A DNA stretch of 47,929 bases from Acidithiobacillus ferruginosus (lineage in GTDB: Bacteria; Pseudomonadota; Gammaproteobacteria; Acidithiobacillales; Acidithiobacillaceae): positions 1 through 47,929 of the forward strand of contig NZ_JABBDR010000096.1 in assembly GCF_018854495.1 (NCBI RefSeq), read 5' to 3'. Positions within the stretch are counted from its first letter, which is position 1, and each line of letters begins with the position of its first letter. The position numbers and the translations under genes are program-made. This document shows, piece by piece, positions 25,977 to 35,201 of this stretch. Under the pieces are notes generated by a model. The model was given only the letters and a program-made list of their open reading frames with translations. It searched no databases and was not told the DNA's origin.

Positions 25977-27560
25977 TTACGGTATGAGCTTAAGAAAGCT
26001 CTGCTGCAAAGAGTTTTCCTGCGCCAGGGTAGAAATACCGGCCTGCTGCAGAATCTGGTACTTGGTCATCTGCGACGTCGCCTGCGCGATATTCGCATCC
26101 TGCACCACCGACTGCGCCGACTGTAGATTGGTCGCCGTGGTCTGATCGTTGGCGACCGATGCCTGGATCCGGTTTTGGATGGCACCAAGAGAACCGTTTT
26201 GCTGGTTGAGATAGTTGATCGCCTGGTCCATGATGCTGATAGCCTGTTGCGCTCCAGCCGCCGAACTCACATTGACCGAGGAAACCGATGAGCCGGTGAT
26301 CCCGGTAGCCGCTGTGTCGAATCCAATATTCACGCCATTACCGATGGCATAGGAACTGGAAGAGTTAAACTGCACCGCACCCTGGATCAGGACATTGGCC
26401 GAACCGCTGGTGATCGTCGTGCCCACCTTGGATATCCCGCTGCCGCTCACCGCTTGCAAGCTGCCCGTGGAACCCGACGTCAAGCCCGCGCCAGACAAGG
26501 CACCGCCCGCTGTCACACCCGCGGAGATGTTGATGTTGTTACCATTGGCGTTGGTAAGCACCAGCTCCTGTGTTCCATTCACTGTCTGGGTGGTGGCAGA
26601 GGTACCTGTGATCGCCGCCTGGTTATTGATGGCAGTAACCAGCGAACTCAAATTGGCCTGGCCATTAGAGCCATTGGTCACCGATGCGGAGATATTCACC
26701 GCATTGGTGGGGCTGCCACTGCTACCGTTACTCAGGGTGAAGGTATACGTACCGGCAGTCGCCGTGAAGGCAACGCTCGTGGTCGCCTGTGCCGACACCC
26801 CCGTCTGTGAAGAGACGGCATTCACCGCAGAAGCCAGATTCGCCGCCGATTCCGTGCTGGAACTCACCCCGACGTAGGCATTTCCGGCAGAGCCCTGCAC
26901 ATTGATGCCGCTGGTACCCGTTCCACTAGTGAAGTTACCGACTCCACTCGTACTCAACGTAAAGGCGCCCCCGACCGCGTACCCGCCCATCTGGAAAGAA
27001 CCCGAACTGGTGTAGACGTTACCAGACGTTGCCGTCGTATAATTACCCATCGCATTGGTCTGCGTGTTGCCGACCGACACATTGATGATCTGGTTGGCAT
27101 TCGCCCCGACCTGAAAGGTCGAACCAGAAAAAGTGCCATCCAAAATATTTTGCCCGTTAAACTGGGTCTGCGTCGCAATGGTCTGGACCTGGGCCAGCAA
27201 CTGGCTGACCACACCCTGCAGAGCGGCACGGTCCTGAGTGGTATTGGAACCGTTCGCGGCCTGCACCGCCGTGGTACGGATCTGCTGCAGGAGGCTGGTC
27301 TGGTTCTGAATAGCACCGGTGGCCGTCTGCACCAGGGAGACGCCCTGATTGCCATTGGAAACCGCCTGATTCAGGCCATTGATCTGCGTTTGAAAACGCT
27401 GGGCGATAGCGTAGCCGGCGGGGTTGTCGGCAGGGTTGTTGATGCTCTTACCAGTGGAGAGTTGCTGCAGATAGGTGTTCAAACTGCCTTGGGTACTGTT
27501 CAACGCATTGATCGTGTTCAAGGCTGAGGTATTGGTATTGAGAATTCCTGAAATTGCCAT
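25977..27560 (-). CDS. fliC: Flagellin FliC
   Basis: This is the filament subunit, and the only flagellin gene in the window (527 residues). The N-terminal D0/D1 region is canonical (NTNTSALNTINALN, YLQQLSTGKSINNPADNPAG, then LLQQIRTTAVQAANG). The C-terminal D1/D0 region is likewise typical (AIQNRIQASVANDQTTATNL, ending with the helix MTKYQILQQAGISTLAQENS). The variable centre (about residues 170-440) is rich in Ser, Thr, Gly and Asn and contains at least two flagellin_IN-like repeats (LASAVNAVSSQTGVSAQATT and LVTAINNQAAITGTSATTQT). The many Ser/Thr residues are possible O-glycosylation sites, and a large glycosyltransferase gene is immediately upstream. It has its own sigma-28-like promoter and a leader with GGA motifs. 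Confidence 0.97.
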   Translation of the reverse strand: MAISGILNTNTSALNTINALNSTQGSLNTYLQQLSTGKSINNPADNPAGYAIAQRFQTQINGLNQAVSNGNQGVSLVQTATGAIQNQTSLLQQIRTTAVQAANGSNTTQDRAALQGVVSQLLAQVQTIATQTQFNGQNILDGTFSGSTFQVGANANQIINVSVGNTQTNAMGNYTTATSGNVYTSSGSFQMGGYAVGGAFTLSTSGVGNFTSGTGTSGINVQGSAGNAYVGVSSSTESAANLASAVNAVSSQTGVSAQATTSVAFTATAGTYTFTLSNGSSGSPTNAVNISASVTNGSNGQANLSSLVTAINNQAAITGTSATTQTVNGTQELVLTNANGNNINISAGVTAGGALSGAGLTSGSTGSLQAVSGSGISKVGTTITSGSANVLIQGAVQFNSSSSYAIGNGVNIGFDTAATGITGSSVSSVNVSSAAGAQQAISIMDQAINYLNQQNGSLGAIQNRIQASVANDQTTATNLQSAQSVVQDANIAQATSQMTKYQILQQAGISTLAQENSLQQSFLKLIP

Positions 27561-27566
27561 GGTAAT

Positions 27567-27601
27567 GCTCCTTTCTTAGGGGGTTAGGTGGCATCCTTGC
27601 C
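27567..27601 (-). promoter_or_regulatory. Candidate CsrA-binding leader of fliC
   Basis: On the minus strand, 27601-27590 reads GGCAAGGATGCC: a four-base stem (GGCA/TGCC) presenting AGGA in the loop, the classic CsrA target shape. A second GGA lies in the Shine-Dalgarno AAAGGAG (27574-27568), seven bases from the ATG; the two GGAs are about 25 bases apart. A third GGA is at 27619-27617. Since csrA and fliW are in this locus, translational repression of fliC by CsrA is a reasonable inference. Confidence 0.6.
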
Positions 27602-27631
27602 GTTCATGCGGGTGAATCCTGCATGTCTTTC

Positions 27632-27658
27632 ATAACGGCACATGGCATAAAAACTTGA
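27632..27658 (-). promoter_or_regulatory. Sigma-28 (FliA) promoter of fliC
   Basis: On the minus strand TCAAGTTT (27658-27651), an 11-base spacer, and GCCGTTAT (27639-27632) match the FliA consensus TAAAGTTT-N11-GCCGATAA at seven and six of eight positions. Transcription should start near 27625, giving a leader of about 65 bases. Confidence 0.8.
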
Positions 27659-27668
27659 GCCGCTCAAG
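27649..27668 (-). terminator. Intrinsic terminator of the glycosyltransferase gene
   Basis: On the minus strand CTTGAG-CGG-CTCAAG (27668-27654) is followed at once by TTTTT (27653-27649). The stem includes the stop codon of the glycosyltransferase (27664-27666). The last bases of the stem and the T run are also the -35 element of the fliC promoter. The stem is short, so termination may be incomplete. Confidence 0.55.
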
Positions 27669-30600
27669 GCAACCACGCCTGCAGCCAGTCATCGAGGCGA
27701 TCTTCCAGCATCCAGCGTGCCCGCACCTGATCGCGCAGAGCGTCGCCGGCGGCGGCAAGCGCTGCCCGATCCGAGATGGCCTCCCGGATCGCCTTCATCC
27801 AGTCGCGATACCGGTTGGCTACTCGCCAGACCGGGAAATCTCCCTGATAAGGCGTGATATCCGAGCAGACCACGGGAAAGCCCAGCACGCCGTATTCCAG
27901 TATCCGCAGATGGCTCTTGGCATCGTTGAAGGGGTTTTCTTCCAGCGGCGCAATGGCCAAATCCAGATCGAGGCTGGCCAGTTTGGCGGGATACTGCGGC
28001 AATGGTACGCCAGGGTGAAATTCATGCACATAGGGGCGCAAAGCTTCTGGACAGAGTCCGAAAAACACCCACTCCACCGCGTTGGCGAAGTCACGCACCA
28101 CGTCGGCCACCAACTCCAGATCGCCCGTATGCCCTACCCCGCCGGCCCAACCGACACGCGGCTTGGCACCACCACGGCGACGCGGTAGCAGATCGCCCCA
28201 GACCGCCCGCTCGACGCAGTTGGGCTGTACGCGCACTTCATCGCTGAAGCCCTTGTAGGCCTGTGCCAGCGGTTCGGTAGCCACCACCAGACGATCACAA
28301 AGACCCGCTGCTTTGCGGAAACGCTTGGCGATGTCCTTGTGAATCTGTCCCTTGTGTACGCTTTTTACGGGCAGATTGGTGATGAGGTCGTCAATCTCGA
28401 AGACGCGGAAGGCCTTATGGAGACGCTTGTGGCGCTCCAGCGCTTCGATTTGCGGCCATTCCATCTGCCGCTGGAGGACGATACTGTCGGGGGAAAATCG
28501 TTCCATTTCGGCTGGCTCAAAAATTCGCATGGTCTCCCAGCCCTGCACCCTTCCGGCCGCTCGCAGCGCCCGCATGGGGCTAATGATGCGATATTCACCG
28601 CAGCCCTCCCGGTCGGCGGGATGAACGAGAATGCGGGGGCGAGGCCGCCATTCCGGGTCCCAGGTGAGCGCCGACTGATCTTCCAGGAGGAAGTCGGTGC
28701 TGGCGAGACTGAGGTGCCGGTTGTATGCCGGATCGAAGGCGAGTTGCGGCAGCCAGCGTTTATAAAAAGCTTCTTTCTCGGCGGCGAAACGGGCCAGTTT
28801 ATCTTTATCCGCTTTTTGCTCCACCGCGCCTTTCTGACTGGCGGAGCCTTCGTGCAGCAACATGGCCCAGGGTGTCCAGACTATTTTGTGTCCGGCTTCA
28901 CGCACTTTCAGGCAAAGATCAATGTCGTTGTAGGACACTCTGAACTGCTGCTCGTCGAGTCCGCCCACCTCTTGATACAGCGCCTTGGATATGAGCAAAC
29001 AAGCACCAGTCACCGCCGAGTAATTCTGCGTGAGCATGGCACGCCCAAAGTAGCCACGATCCTCTGGCACATGGCCGATAAAGGGATGTTCTGCAGGCCC
29101 CTTCATGCCCAAAATCACCCCGGCATGCTGAATTTTGCCGTCAGGATAGAGCAGTTTGGCACCCACGATACCCACTTCCGGGCGCAGAGCGTGGCTGACC
29201 ATTTCGTCCAGCCAGTCCGCATGCAAAGCCGCCGCGTCATTATTGAGCAGCAGGATATAATCGCCGCGCGCCGCATCCACCGCCATATTATTCATGGCCG
29301 AGAAGTTGAAGGCGCCAGGATAGCGCAGCACCCGCAAGCGCCCGCCCATGCTTTCTTCTTGCGCCGCCATCATGTCCAGATAAGTACGGGTTTCTGCATC
29401 ATCACTATCATTATCAATAATCAGGACTTCATAGGCCGGATATTGGGTTTTCTCGATAATGGATTCGATGCAGCGCTGTAAAAAACCGAGTTGATTGCGG
29501 GTGGGGATGGCGATGGAAACCAGCGGGGTAGTGCCAAGCGGATAACGCACCCGGAAAGAAGGCGGAAATGGTCCGGGCTGCACTTCTGCAGGGATTTGCA
29601 ATCGCTCGAAATGACGGACCAAAGCCTGCCGCCCCGCCTCCAGAATCTCCGGCACCGATTTGCGACAATGACTGCTCCCCTGGTGGCGGTGGTAAAGCAC
29701 CTCGGGGATATGACCGATACCATCATCGCCAACGCGCTCCCAGGCGCGCAGGAGGAAATCATAATCCTCGGCACCATCAGCCTGTGGATCAAAGCCACCG
29801 AGGGCGTCAAAGAGCGTCTTTTTAATGAGCATCAGGCCGCCGACATAGGGCAGACTACGCAGATAATCCAGGTTAAAATCGGGTTTGCAGTGGGGGTTGA
29901 CGTGCTCGCCTTCCGTAGTGAGAGAGTCTTCGTCGGTGTAGATAATCTGCCATTCAGGATGATTCTGAATGGATTGGGCAAGGCGGAATGTAGCATCGGC
30001 GGCGAGTTCGTCACCGGCGTCCAGGACGGCGAGCCAGCCCGCATCCATCTCAGCAAGGGTAGTGTTTATGGTGGCCACAGGATCATCCCCGGCGGCTATT
30101 GCCCCCACTCGCACCGGCGACCATTGCTGCGACAGGCTGGCGTGCGTGGCCTGCGCGGAAGCCTCGCGACCGTTCTCCATCACCAGCAGAGAAATGACCG
30201 TCGAGGAGATCCCATTCGCAAGCGCTTGCTGAGCCCACAAGCTTTCTTGAGGGGACCAGCGCTGTGCGGCCAACCACGGCAGCAGCGGTCCCAACGGCTG
30301 GAGACATTCATGCCCAGTCGTATCCTCCACCACAAAACCGGCACGCTCCGCAACCACCGCAAATAATCTCTCGATGGCATGGGCCAGCGTGCCATCGACC
30401 TGGCCGGACTCTTCCTCAAAGTCTTCGGGCTTCAGGTCCAGGGCCAGCAATGGAGCAAGAGCCTGCGCGCGCGCCCAGAACATGCTGCCCGCGAAAAAAC
30501 CGTAGCGTCGCGGATCTATCATAATCCCCAGCCGGTCCATCAGCGGGCCGACTCGCGGACGATTCGCATCCTTCACCATATCCAAGGGTAACCAGAATCC

Positions 30601-31851
30601 CGCCGGCCCGATCATCCCAACCCGCTGCGCACTGGTGAACCGTTCGCGAACGTGGGCCACCACCGATGGCGCCAATAAATTATCCAGCAAATCGCGACGC
30701 CAGCGATCGCCATCCCCATGGGACAGGAAGTCAACATGAATCTGCTCCGGCTTCATTGGCCGCAAATGCGGGGACTTCTTGCTGTGAATAAACAGCAAGT
30801 ATTCGTGACCGGCGCTTATAGCTGCCTTGGCCAGCGCCAGTCGCGGCGCGATATCACGGCCCCGGTTAGGCCGCACGAAAATTTGCGCCGAAGGAAACTG
30901 CTGGGAGATTCTTGACACCAGTGATTCCGCAGGTTCGGTCACGGAAACGTAGAGGTTAAAATCTTCGCCCAGACTAGACAATGCATCGGCGATCTCATCC
31001 CAGAGTTCGACATAAAAAAGATGCAGTATGACGGCCGTCTGGCTTTTTCGCAGGGGAGCGGAAAAACAACAAGAATCGTTTGGTGTCGTATGGGTATCCC
31101 CATGTGATTTCGGTAACGATGTCCCCAAACTCGCGCGGAAGAATATTTGCAAACTGACGAGTTCCTGAAAATCTGCCGCAGTCACGTCTTTCAGAACAAT
31201 TTTTTTGCTCTCGATCCGAGTCGGGAAATGTTGGGGCACTGGGGCATTCAAAAAACGGCTGTCAGGTCCCCAGGCGATGCCCTCGACCCGGTAACCGGTT
31301 TCCTCCAACATGCGCTGCCCCTCGGCACGTGTGAAAAAACGCAGATGGGTTACATCCATAATGCCTTGGTCCTCATAGGTCCAACGGCCCTCGGCGAGTT
31401 CGTTAAGGAGCCATAAATTGCGCGCATTGGGCAGGCTAACCAGCAATTGCGCGTTCGGATGCAAGAGCGGCAACAGTCGCTGCAATGTATCCCAGGGATC
31501 GGCCATATGTTCTAGCACATCGGCAAGAATTACCGTATCGATACTCTCCGGCATCAAGCCGGACGTGGCGAAATCCACATGAGAAAAAACGTCTCTAAAG
31601 ACAGTACGATAAGTCTGCGCGGCGATTTTTGCGGCGGCGGCATTCTGCTCAACACCCCATAATTCGACCTCCGGGAAACGTTGTCGTAGCGCTTGCCCGG
31701 TCGCCCCAGTGGCGCAGCCGACATCCAATACCTTGCGGGGCTGGCGATCCAGCAATGTGAGCAAATCCAGACGGGGATTGTGGTGATAAGCTGCGCCCAC
31801 TGCGCCATTGTTACTCTCTCGAAGCAGCTTCCAAACTGGACTGACTGTCAT
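27664..31851 (-). CDS. Five-module methyltransferase/glycosyltransferase, probable flagellin glycosylation
   Basis: A 1395-residue cytoplasmic enzyme. Modules in order: (1) a SAM-dependent methyltransferase, about residues 1-215, with motif I VLDVGCATGATG and LADVLEHM; (2) an RgpF/rhamnan-synthesis-like domain, about 265-515 (VILHLFYVELWDEIADAL and LLFIHSKKSPH); (3) a GT2-like domain, about 540-760 (AVLDAGDELA, IIYTDEDSLT, GGFDPQADGAEDYDFLLRAW); (4) a second GT2 domain, about 775-1040 (VSIAIPTRNQLGFLQRCIES, LLLNNDAA, YNDIDLCLKVREAG); (5) a GT1/GT4-like C-terminal domain (RVGWAGGVGHTGDLELVADV and LRILEYGVLGFPVV). It lies nine bases after flgL and just upstream of fliC, so it probably belongs to the flgK-flgL operon. 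It may modify flagellin or hook-associated proteins; a role in surface polysaccharide cannot be excluded. The module boundaries are estimates. Confidence 0.82.
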   Translation of the reverse strand: MTVSPVWKLLRESNNGAVGAAYHHNPRLDLLTLLDRQPRKVLDVGCATGATGQALRQRFPEVELWGVEQNAAAAKIAAQTYRTVFRDVFSHVDFATSGLMPESIDTVILADVLEHMADPWDTLQRLLPLLHPNAQLLVSLPNARNLWLLNELAEGRWTYEDQGIMDVTHLRFFTRAEGQRMLEETGYRVEGIAWGPDSRFLNAPVPQHFPTRIESKKIVLKDVTAADFQELVSLQIFFRASLGTSLPKSHGDTHTTPNDSCCFSAPLRKSQTAVILHLFYVELWDEIADALSSLGEDFNLYVSVTEPAESLVSRISQQFPSAQIFVRPNRGRDIAPRLALAKAAISAGHEYLLFIHSKKSPHLRPMKPEQIHVDFLSHGDGDRWRRDLLDNLLAPSVVAHVRERFTSAQRVGMIGPAGFWLPLDMVKDANRPRVGPLMDRLGIMIDPRRYGFFAGSMFWARAQALAPLLALDLKPEDFEEESGQVDGTLAHAIERLFAVVAERAGFVVEDTTGHECLQPLGPLLPWLAAQRWSPQESLWAQQALANGISSTVISLLVMENGREASAQATHASLSQQWSPVRVGAIAAGDDPVATINTTLAEMDAGWLAVLDAGDELAADATFRLAQSIQNHPEWQIIYTDEDSLTTEGEHVNPHCKPDFNLDYLRSLPYVGGLMLIKKTLFDALGGFDPQADGAEDYDFLLRAWERVGDDGIGHIPEVLYHRHQGSSHCRKSVPEILEAGRQALVRHFERLQIPAEVQPGPFPPSFRVRYPLGTTPLVSIAIPTRNQLGFLQRCIESIIEKTQYPAYEVLIIDNDSDDAETRTYLDMMAAQEESMGGRLRVLRYPGAFNFSAMNNMAVDAARGDYILLLNNDAAALHADWLDEMVSHALRPEVGIVGAKLLYPDGKIQHAGVILGMKGPAEHPFIGHVPEDRGYFGRAMLTQNYSAVTGACLLISKALYQEVGGLDEQQFRVSYNDIDLCLKVREAGHKIVWTPWAMLLHEGSASQKGAVEQKADKDKLARFAAEKEAFYKRWLPQLAFDPAYNRHLSLASTDFLLEDQSALTWDPEWRPRPRILVHPADREGCGEYRIISPMRALRAAGRVQGWETMRIFEPAEMERFSPDSIVLQRQMEWPQIEALERHKRLHKAFRVFEIDDLITNLPVKSVHKGQIHKDIAKRFRKAAGLCDRLVVATEPLAQAYKGFSDEVRVQPNCVERAVWGDLLPRRRGGAKPRVGWAGGVGHTGDLELVADVVRDFANAVEWVFFGLCPEALRPYVHEFHPGVPLPQYPAKLASLDLDLAIAPLEENPFNDAKSHLRILEYGVLGFPVVCSDITPYQGDFPVWRVANRYRDWMKAIREAISDRAALAAAGDALRDQVRARWMLEDRLDDWLQAWLP

Positions 31852-31860
31852 ACCCCATCC

Positions 31861-33180
31861 TCAAATATAATTAAACAAACTCAACCCCTGCACCTGTGCA
31901 AAGGCTTTTTGCGCCGCCTGCAGAGCAGTGGTGCTTTGCTGAAATTGCGTGATTACCTGTGGGTAGCTGATATCAGCCAGGCTGCCCTGCGTGGTCTGAA
32001 ATTGCTGGGTAAGATTGGCGTTCATGGTCTGCACACTCTGTGCTTGTTGCAGATGTGATCCGATCTGGCTCTGCGTGCTGAGCAGAGTGGTTTGCGCCTG
32101 ACTGAGATTGGCCAGAACATTGCTGATATCCTGGGCGCGTTGCGTGTTGGCGCCCGGCGATCCACCGCCCGCCTGAAAAGCCGTGATAAGGTTATTAAAG
32201 GTCTGAAACAAGCTCTGCGGCTGAGCGGCGGCAAGGGTAAACGAAGCGCTCTGCCCGATGCCAGGCTGTCCGTTGGTGGGCACACTGATAAAGGGGCTGT
32301 TTCCTGGTGTGCTGGGTATGGATATGCTCTGGCCCGGCGTGTAGCTGCCGGATACCACGGTCCCGGAGCTGCCACTCCAGCCTGATGAACCCACCTGCCC
32401 CGTGCCACTGCTCACGCTATAGGTCAGTCCGCTGGAGCCGTTATTGCTGATCGTCACCTGATACTGCGCGCCATTCACCACGAACTGATCATTAGAGGCG
32501 GCCTGATTCAAAACGCTTCCCGGTCCCAGAGTGGTGGTCCCCACATCGGTGGCGGTACCACTCACCGGGATCTGGTAGTTACCACTGGACGCCGTCACCG
32601 TAAAACTGCCATTTCCCGCCGGGATATTCATAAAAACCGAATTCCCCGCCTGCGACACCGGCGCCGTCAGCCCCGGTCCAATCTCCAGGTTTTTCTGGCC
32701 GGAATCGCCCAGATACTGCATCTGGTTATTACTCTGCAACTGAAATGGCGTAACACCCGATTGCGAACCCGCAAAGACATAGGTGCCATTGGCATCCTGT
32801 GTATTCGCCATCTGCACCAGTTGCTGCAAGTTACCTTGCATGGTAGTCACCGCATTCTGCAGATCGCTGGGGCTGACGGTGGCATTGTTCATCTGCACCG
32901 CCAGTTGCTGCACCTGATCGATCAGGGTCCCAACGCCCTGCAGGGTGCTGGAACTTAGTTGCAGGTTCTGCTGGGCATACTGATTACTCTGCTGGTAGCT
33001 GCTGAGGCTGGCGATCTGACTGTTGAGGTTGAGCACCTGGGCGTTAGCCACCGGGTTGCTCGCCGGGTTGATCAAGGCATTGCCGGTGGAGAGCTGCTGG
33101 CTGAGCGTGTTCAACGTGCTCTGCTGGTTCAGCATACCGCTTAGACTGCTTTGAAAGACTTCAGAAGTGCTGACACGCAT
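31861..33180 (-). CDS. flgL: Hook-filament junction protein FlgL
   Basis: FlgL is the second hook-associated junction protein. The N-terminus MRVSTSEVFQSSLSGMLNQQ and the segment LSTGNALINPASNPVANAQV are flagellin-like and typical of FlgL. The C-terminal helix (AQTTLLSTQSQIGSHLQQAQ, ending with AAQKAFAQVQGLSLFNYI) matches the family end. It is somewhat large (439 residues), with a Gly/Ser-rich middle. It starts ten bases after flgK. Confidence 0.95.
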   Translation of the reverse strand: MRVSTSEVFQSSLSGMLNQQSTLNTLSQQLSTGNALINPASNPVANAQVLNLNSQIASLSSYQQSNQYAQQNLQLSSSTLQGVGTLIDQVQQLAVQMNNATVSPSDLQNAVTTMQGNLQQLVQMANTQDANGTYVFAGSQSGVTPFQLQSNNQMQYLGDSGQKNLEIGPGLTAPVSQAGNSVFMNIPAGNGSFTVTASSGNYQIPVSGTATDVGTTTLGPGSVLNQAASNDQFVVNGAQYQVTISNNGSSGLTYSVSSGTGQVGSSGWSGSSGTVVSGSYTPGQSISIPSTPGNSPFISVPTNGQPGIGQSASFTLAAAQPQSLFQTFNNLITAFQAGGGSPGANTQRAQDISNVLANLSQAQTTLLSTQSQIGSHLQQAQSVQTMNANLTQQFQTTQGSLADISYPQVITQFQQSTTALQAAQKAFAQVQGLSLFNYI

Positions 33181-33190
33181 GTTGATCTCC

Positions 33191-35200
33191 TTACAGGGCC
33201 TGAATGAGGGACGTGAATAGCGTGTTCCCCACCGAAATGGCCTTGGCCGCGGCCTGATAGGCCTGTTGATAGAGGATCAGGTTGGCAGCCTCCTGATTGA
33301 GATTGACTCCGGACACCGACTGCTGGGAGGCCTGTGCCTGTTGCAGGACCGTCGCCTGCGCTTGTGCGCTGGTCTGCGCCTGCCCGGCCTGGGACGCCAC
33401 TTGCGTGATCAATTGCGCCGCGCTGCCATTGAAGGTCGCGCTGCCATTACTCATGACCTTGCTGGTAGCCAACGCGGCCATGGCCTGCGCATTGTTGTTA
33501 CTACCCACGCCGCCCGGACTGAGGGTAAAGGCGTCGCCCGATGCCGCCAGACTGCCGCTGAGGTTCACCTGCCAGTAGCCACCGGGCGGATTGGGGTTCT
33601 GAATAGCGATGCTGGTACCCGACCCGCCAAGAGACACGCTGCCGCTGGCAATCACCCCGGCGCCCCCACTCCCCGAGCTGATCTGAAAACTGACGGCTGC
33701 ATTGCCCGACCCGCCCTGCGTGAAGGTGACCTGCAATGGCGTCGGGAAACTGGCCAGCCCGGAGACCAGCATGGCACCGGAACCCGTGCCACTCACATAC
33801 TGACCCGCAGACAGGGTCATATTGCCGAGATTGGTGTTAACTAGGCTGCCGCTGACCACCTGCCCCGGACTACTGACATAGGGGCTGGCGGCGGCGATGC
33901 CCGAGGGATCGGTCATTACGGTCTGCATACTGCTGGCGCCCAAACGGGTGGGCTCGATGAGAAAGCTATTGCCGGAGACCGCGCCCGAGACACTGACGCT
34001 GAAGCCCGAACTCCCGAAGTTCAAGGTAGTCACACCGCTGCTGACGCTGCCGCTGGTGGTGGCCACTACCTGTCCACTGCCGCGATCCGCCAGCGTCCAG
34101 TTACCGCCGCCGGCATCCTTCAGAATATAATCGGAGGCGGTCAGCGCGCCGCCATGGGTAATACTGCCGCTGATGATTGCACTACCCGCATTCGCCTGAT
34201 TGGCAAAGATCTGCACACCGCCCGTGGCAAAGAGCGCCGTGCCGCTGCTGCCGTTGAGATTCAGCCCCTGCGCCTGCTGCGCGTTGAGTGCCGCCGATAT
34301 GCCGTCGGCCAATTGCCCCAAGCCATTCTGGGCAGGGTTGAGGGACTGGCTGCGGAACTGCAGCAGGCCACCGAGGGTGCCGCCGCTGAGGTTATGGCTG
34401 ATGTTCGCACCATTGCCGGCGTAGGCGACGTCCATGGTCTGCTGGTTGTAGGCACTGGGCTGGGTTTTGAGGTCGAAGGATTTGCTGCCTGCCACCAGCA
34501 CCTGCCCGTTGCTGAGATAGACGTTGATCTGACTGTTGCTCTGATGCAGCACTTGCACGCCCACCTGACTGTTCAACTGGGTGAGGAGCTGGTCGCGCTG
34601 GTCGAGGAGGTCGTTGACGGCACCATTACCCGCGCCCTGCAAGGTGGAGATCTGCGTATTCAATTGGGCGATCTGCTGGCTGAGACCATTGATCTGGGTG
34701 ACCGACTGACCGATTTGCTGGTTGACGCCAGCACCGATCCTGCTTAATTGCTGGCCGATGGACCGAAAGGTCTGGCTGAGGTTCTGGGCGTTGCTGAGCA
34801 TGCTCTGACGCGCGGGCATATCGCTGGGACTGGCGGCCACCTGCGCCACCCCGGAAAAAAACTGGCTGACCTGTGAACTGACGCCGCCGTTATTGAGCAC
34901 CCCGAGGACCTGCTGCAGCGAACTGGAAAGCGTGGCCTGGCCACTCGCGCTGGCGGTCGCCGACCACACCTGCCCTTGCAGAAAACTACTGTAACTCCGC
35001 TGCACCGTCGTGATCTGGGTGCCGTTGCCATAGTACTGCCCCCCCATGAAAGTGGGCGTAGTGGTAGACTGCACTATGTTTTCCTGACTATAGCCGGGCG
35101 TGTTGACGTTGGCGATGTTATTGCCAGTTACCTGCAGCGCATCTTGCGCGGCCTGCAGTCCCGTAAGCGCTGTATTGACGATTCCGCTGATTCCCGACAT
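33191..35200 (-). CDS. flgK: Hook-filament junction protein FlgK (HAP1)
   Basis: FlgK is the first junction protein between hook and filament. The true start is MSGISGIVNTALTGLQAAQD at 35200, with the rod/hook signature NNIANVNTPGYSQENIV; GGGGAG lies eight bases upstream. The reading frame continues 39 codons further upstream, but that overlaps the neighbouring gene and lacks similarity. The length is 669 residues. The C-terminus (VNLNQEAANLILYQQAYQAA followed by KAISVGNTLFTSLIQ) is canonical. The middle is rich in Gly and Ser. Confidence 0.96.
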   Translation of the reverse strand: MSGISGIVNTALTGLQAAQDALQVTGNNIANVNTPGYSQENIVQSTTTPTFMGGQYYGNGTQITTVQRSYSSFLQGQVWSATASASGQATLSSSLQQVLGVLNNGGVSSQVSQFFSGVAQVAASPSDMPARQSMLSNAQNLSQTFRSIGQQLSRIGAGVNQQIGQSVTQINGLSQQIAQLNTQISTLQGAGNGAVNDLLDQRDQLLTQLNSQVGVQVLHQSNSQINVYLSNGQVLVAGSKSFDLKTQPSAYNQQTMDVAYAGNGANISHNLSGGTLGGLLQFRSQSLNPAQNGLGQLADGISAALNAQQAQGLNLNGSSGTALFATGGVQIFANQANAGSAIISGSITHGGALTASDYILKDAGGGNWTLADRGSGQVVATTSGSVSSGVTTLNFGSSGFSVSVSGAVSGNSFLIEPTRLGASSMQTVMTDPSGIAAASPYVSSPGQVVSGSLVNTNLGNMTLSAGQYVSGTGSGAMLVSGLASFPTPLQVTFTQGGSGNAAVSFQISSGSGGAGVIASGSVSLGGSGTSIAIQNPNPPGGYWQVNLSGSLAASGDAFTLSPGGVGSNNNAQAMAALATSKVMSNGSATFNGSAAQLITQVASQAGQAQTSAQAQATVLQQAQASQQSVSGVNLNQEAANLILYQQAYQAAAKAISVGNTLFTSLIQAL

Positions 35201-35201
35201 C

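Noticed and set aside
23900..26900. Many short similar Gly/Ser/Thr-coding stretches that could look like a repeat array
   Set aside because: They are irregular codon-level similarities inside fliD and fliC, not evenly spaced direct repeats, so not a CRISPR array or a DNA repeat element.
28339..29481. A 380-codon plus-strand frame opposite the glycosyltransferase
   Set aside because: Antisense shadow of a clearly conserved coding region.
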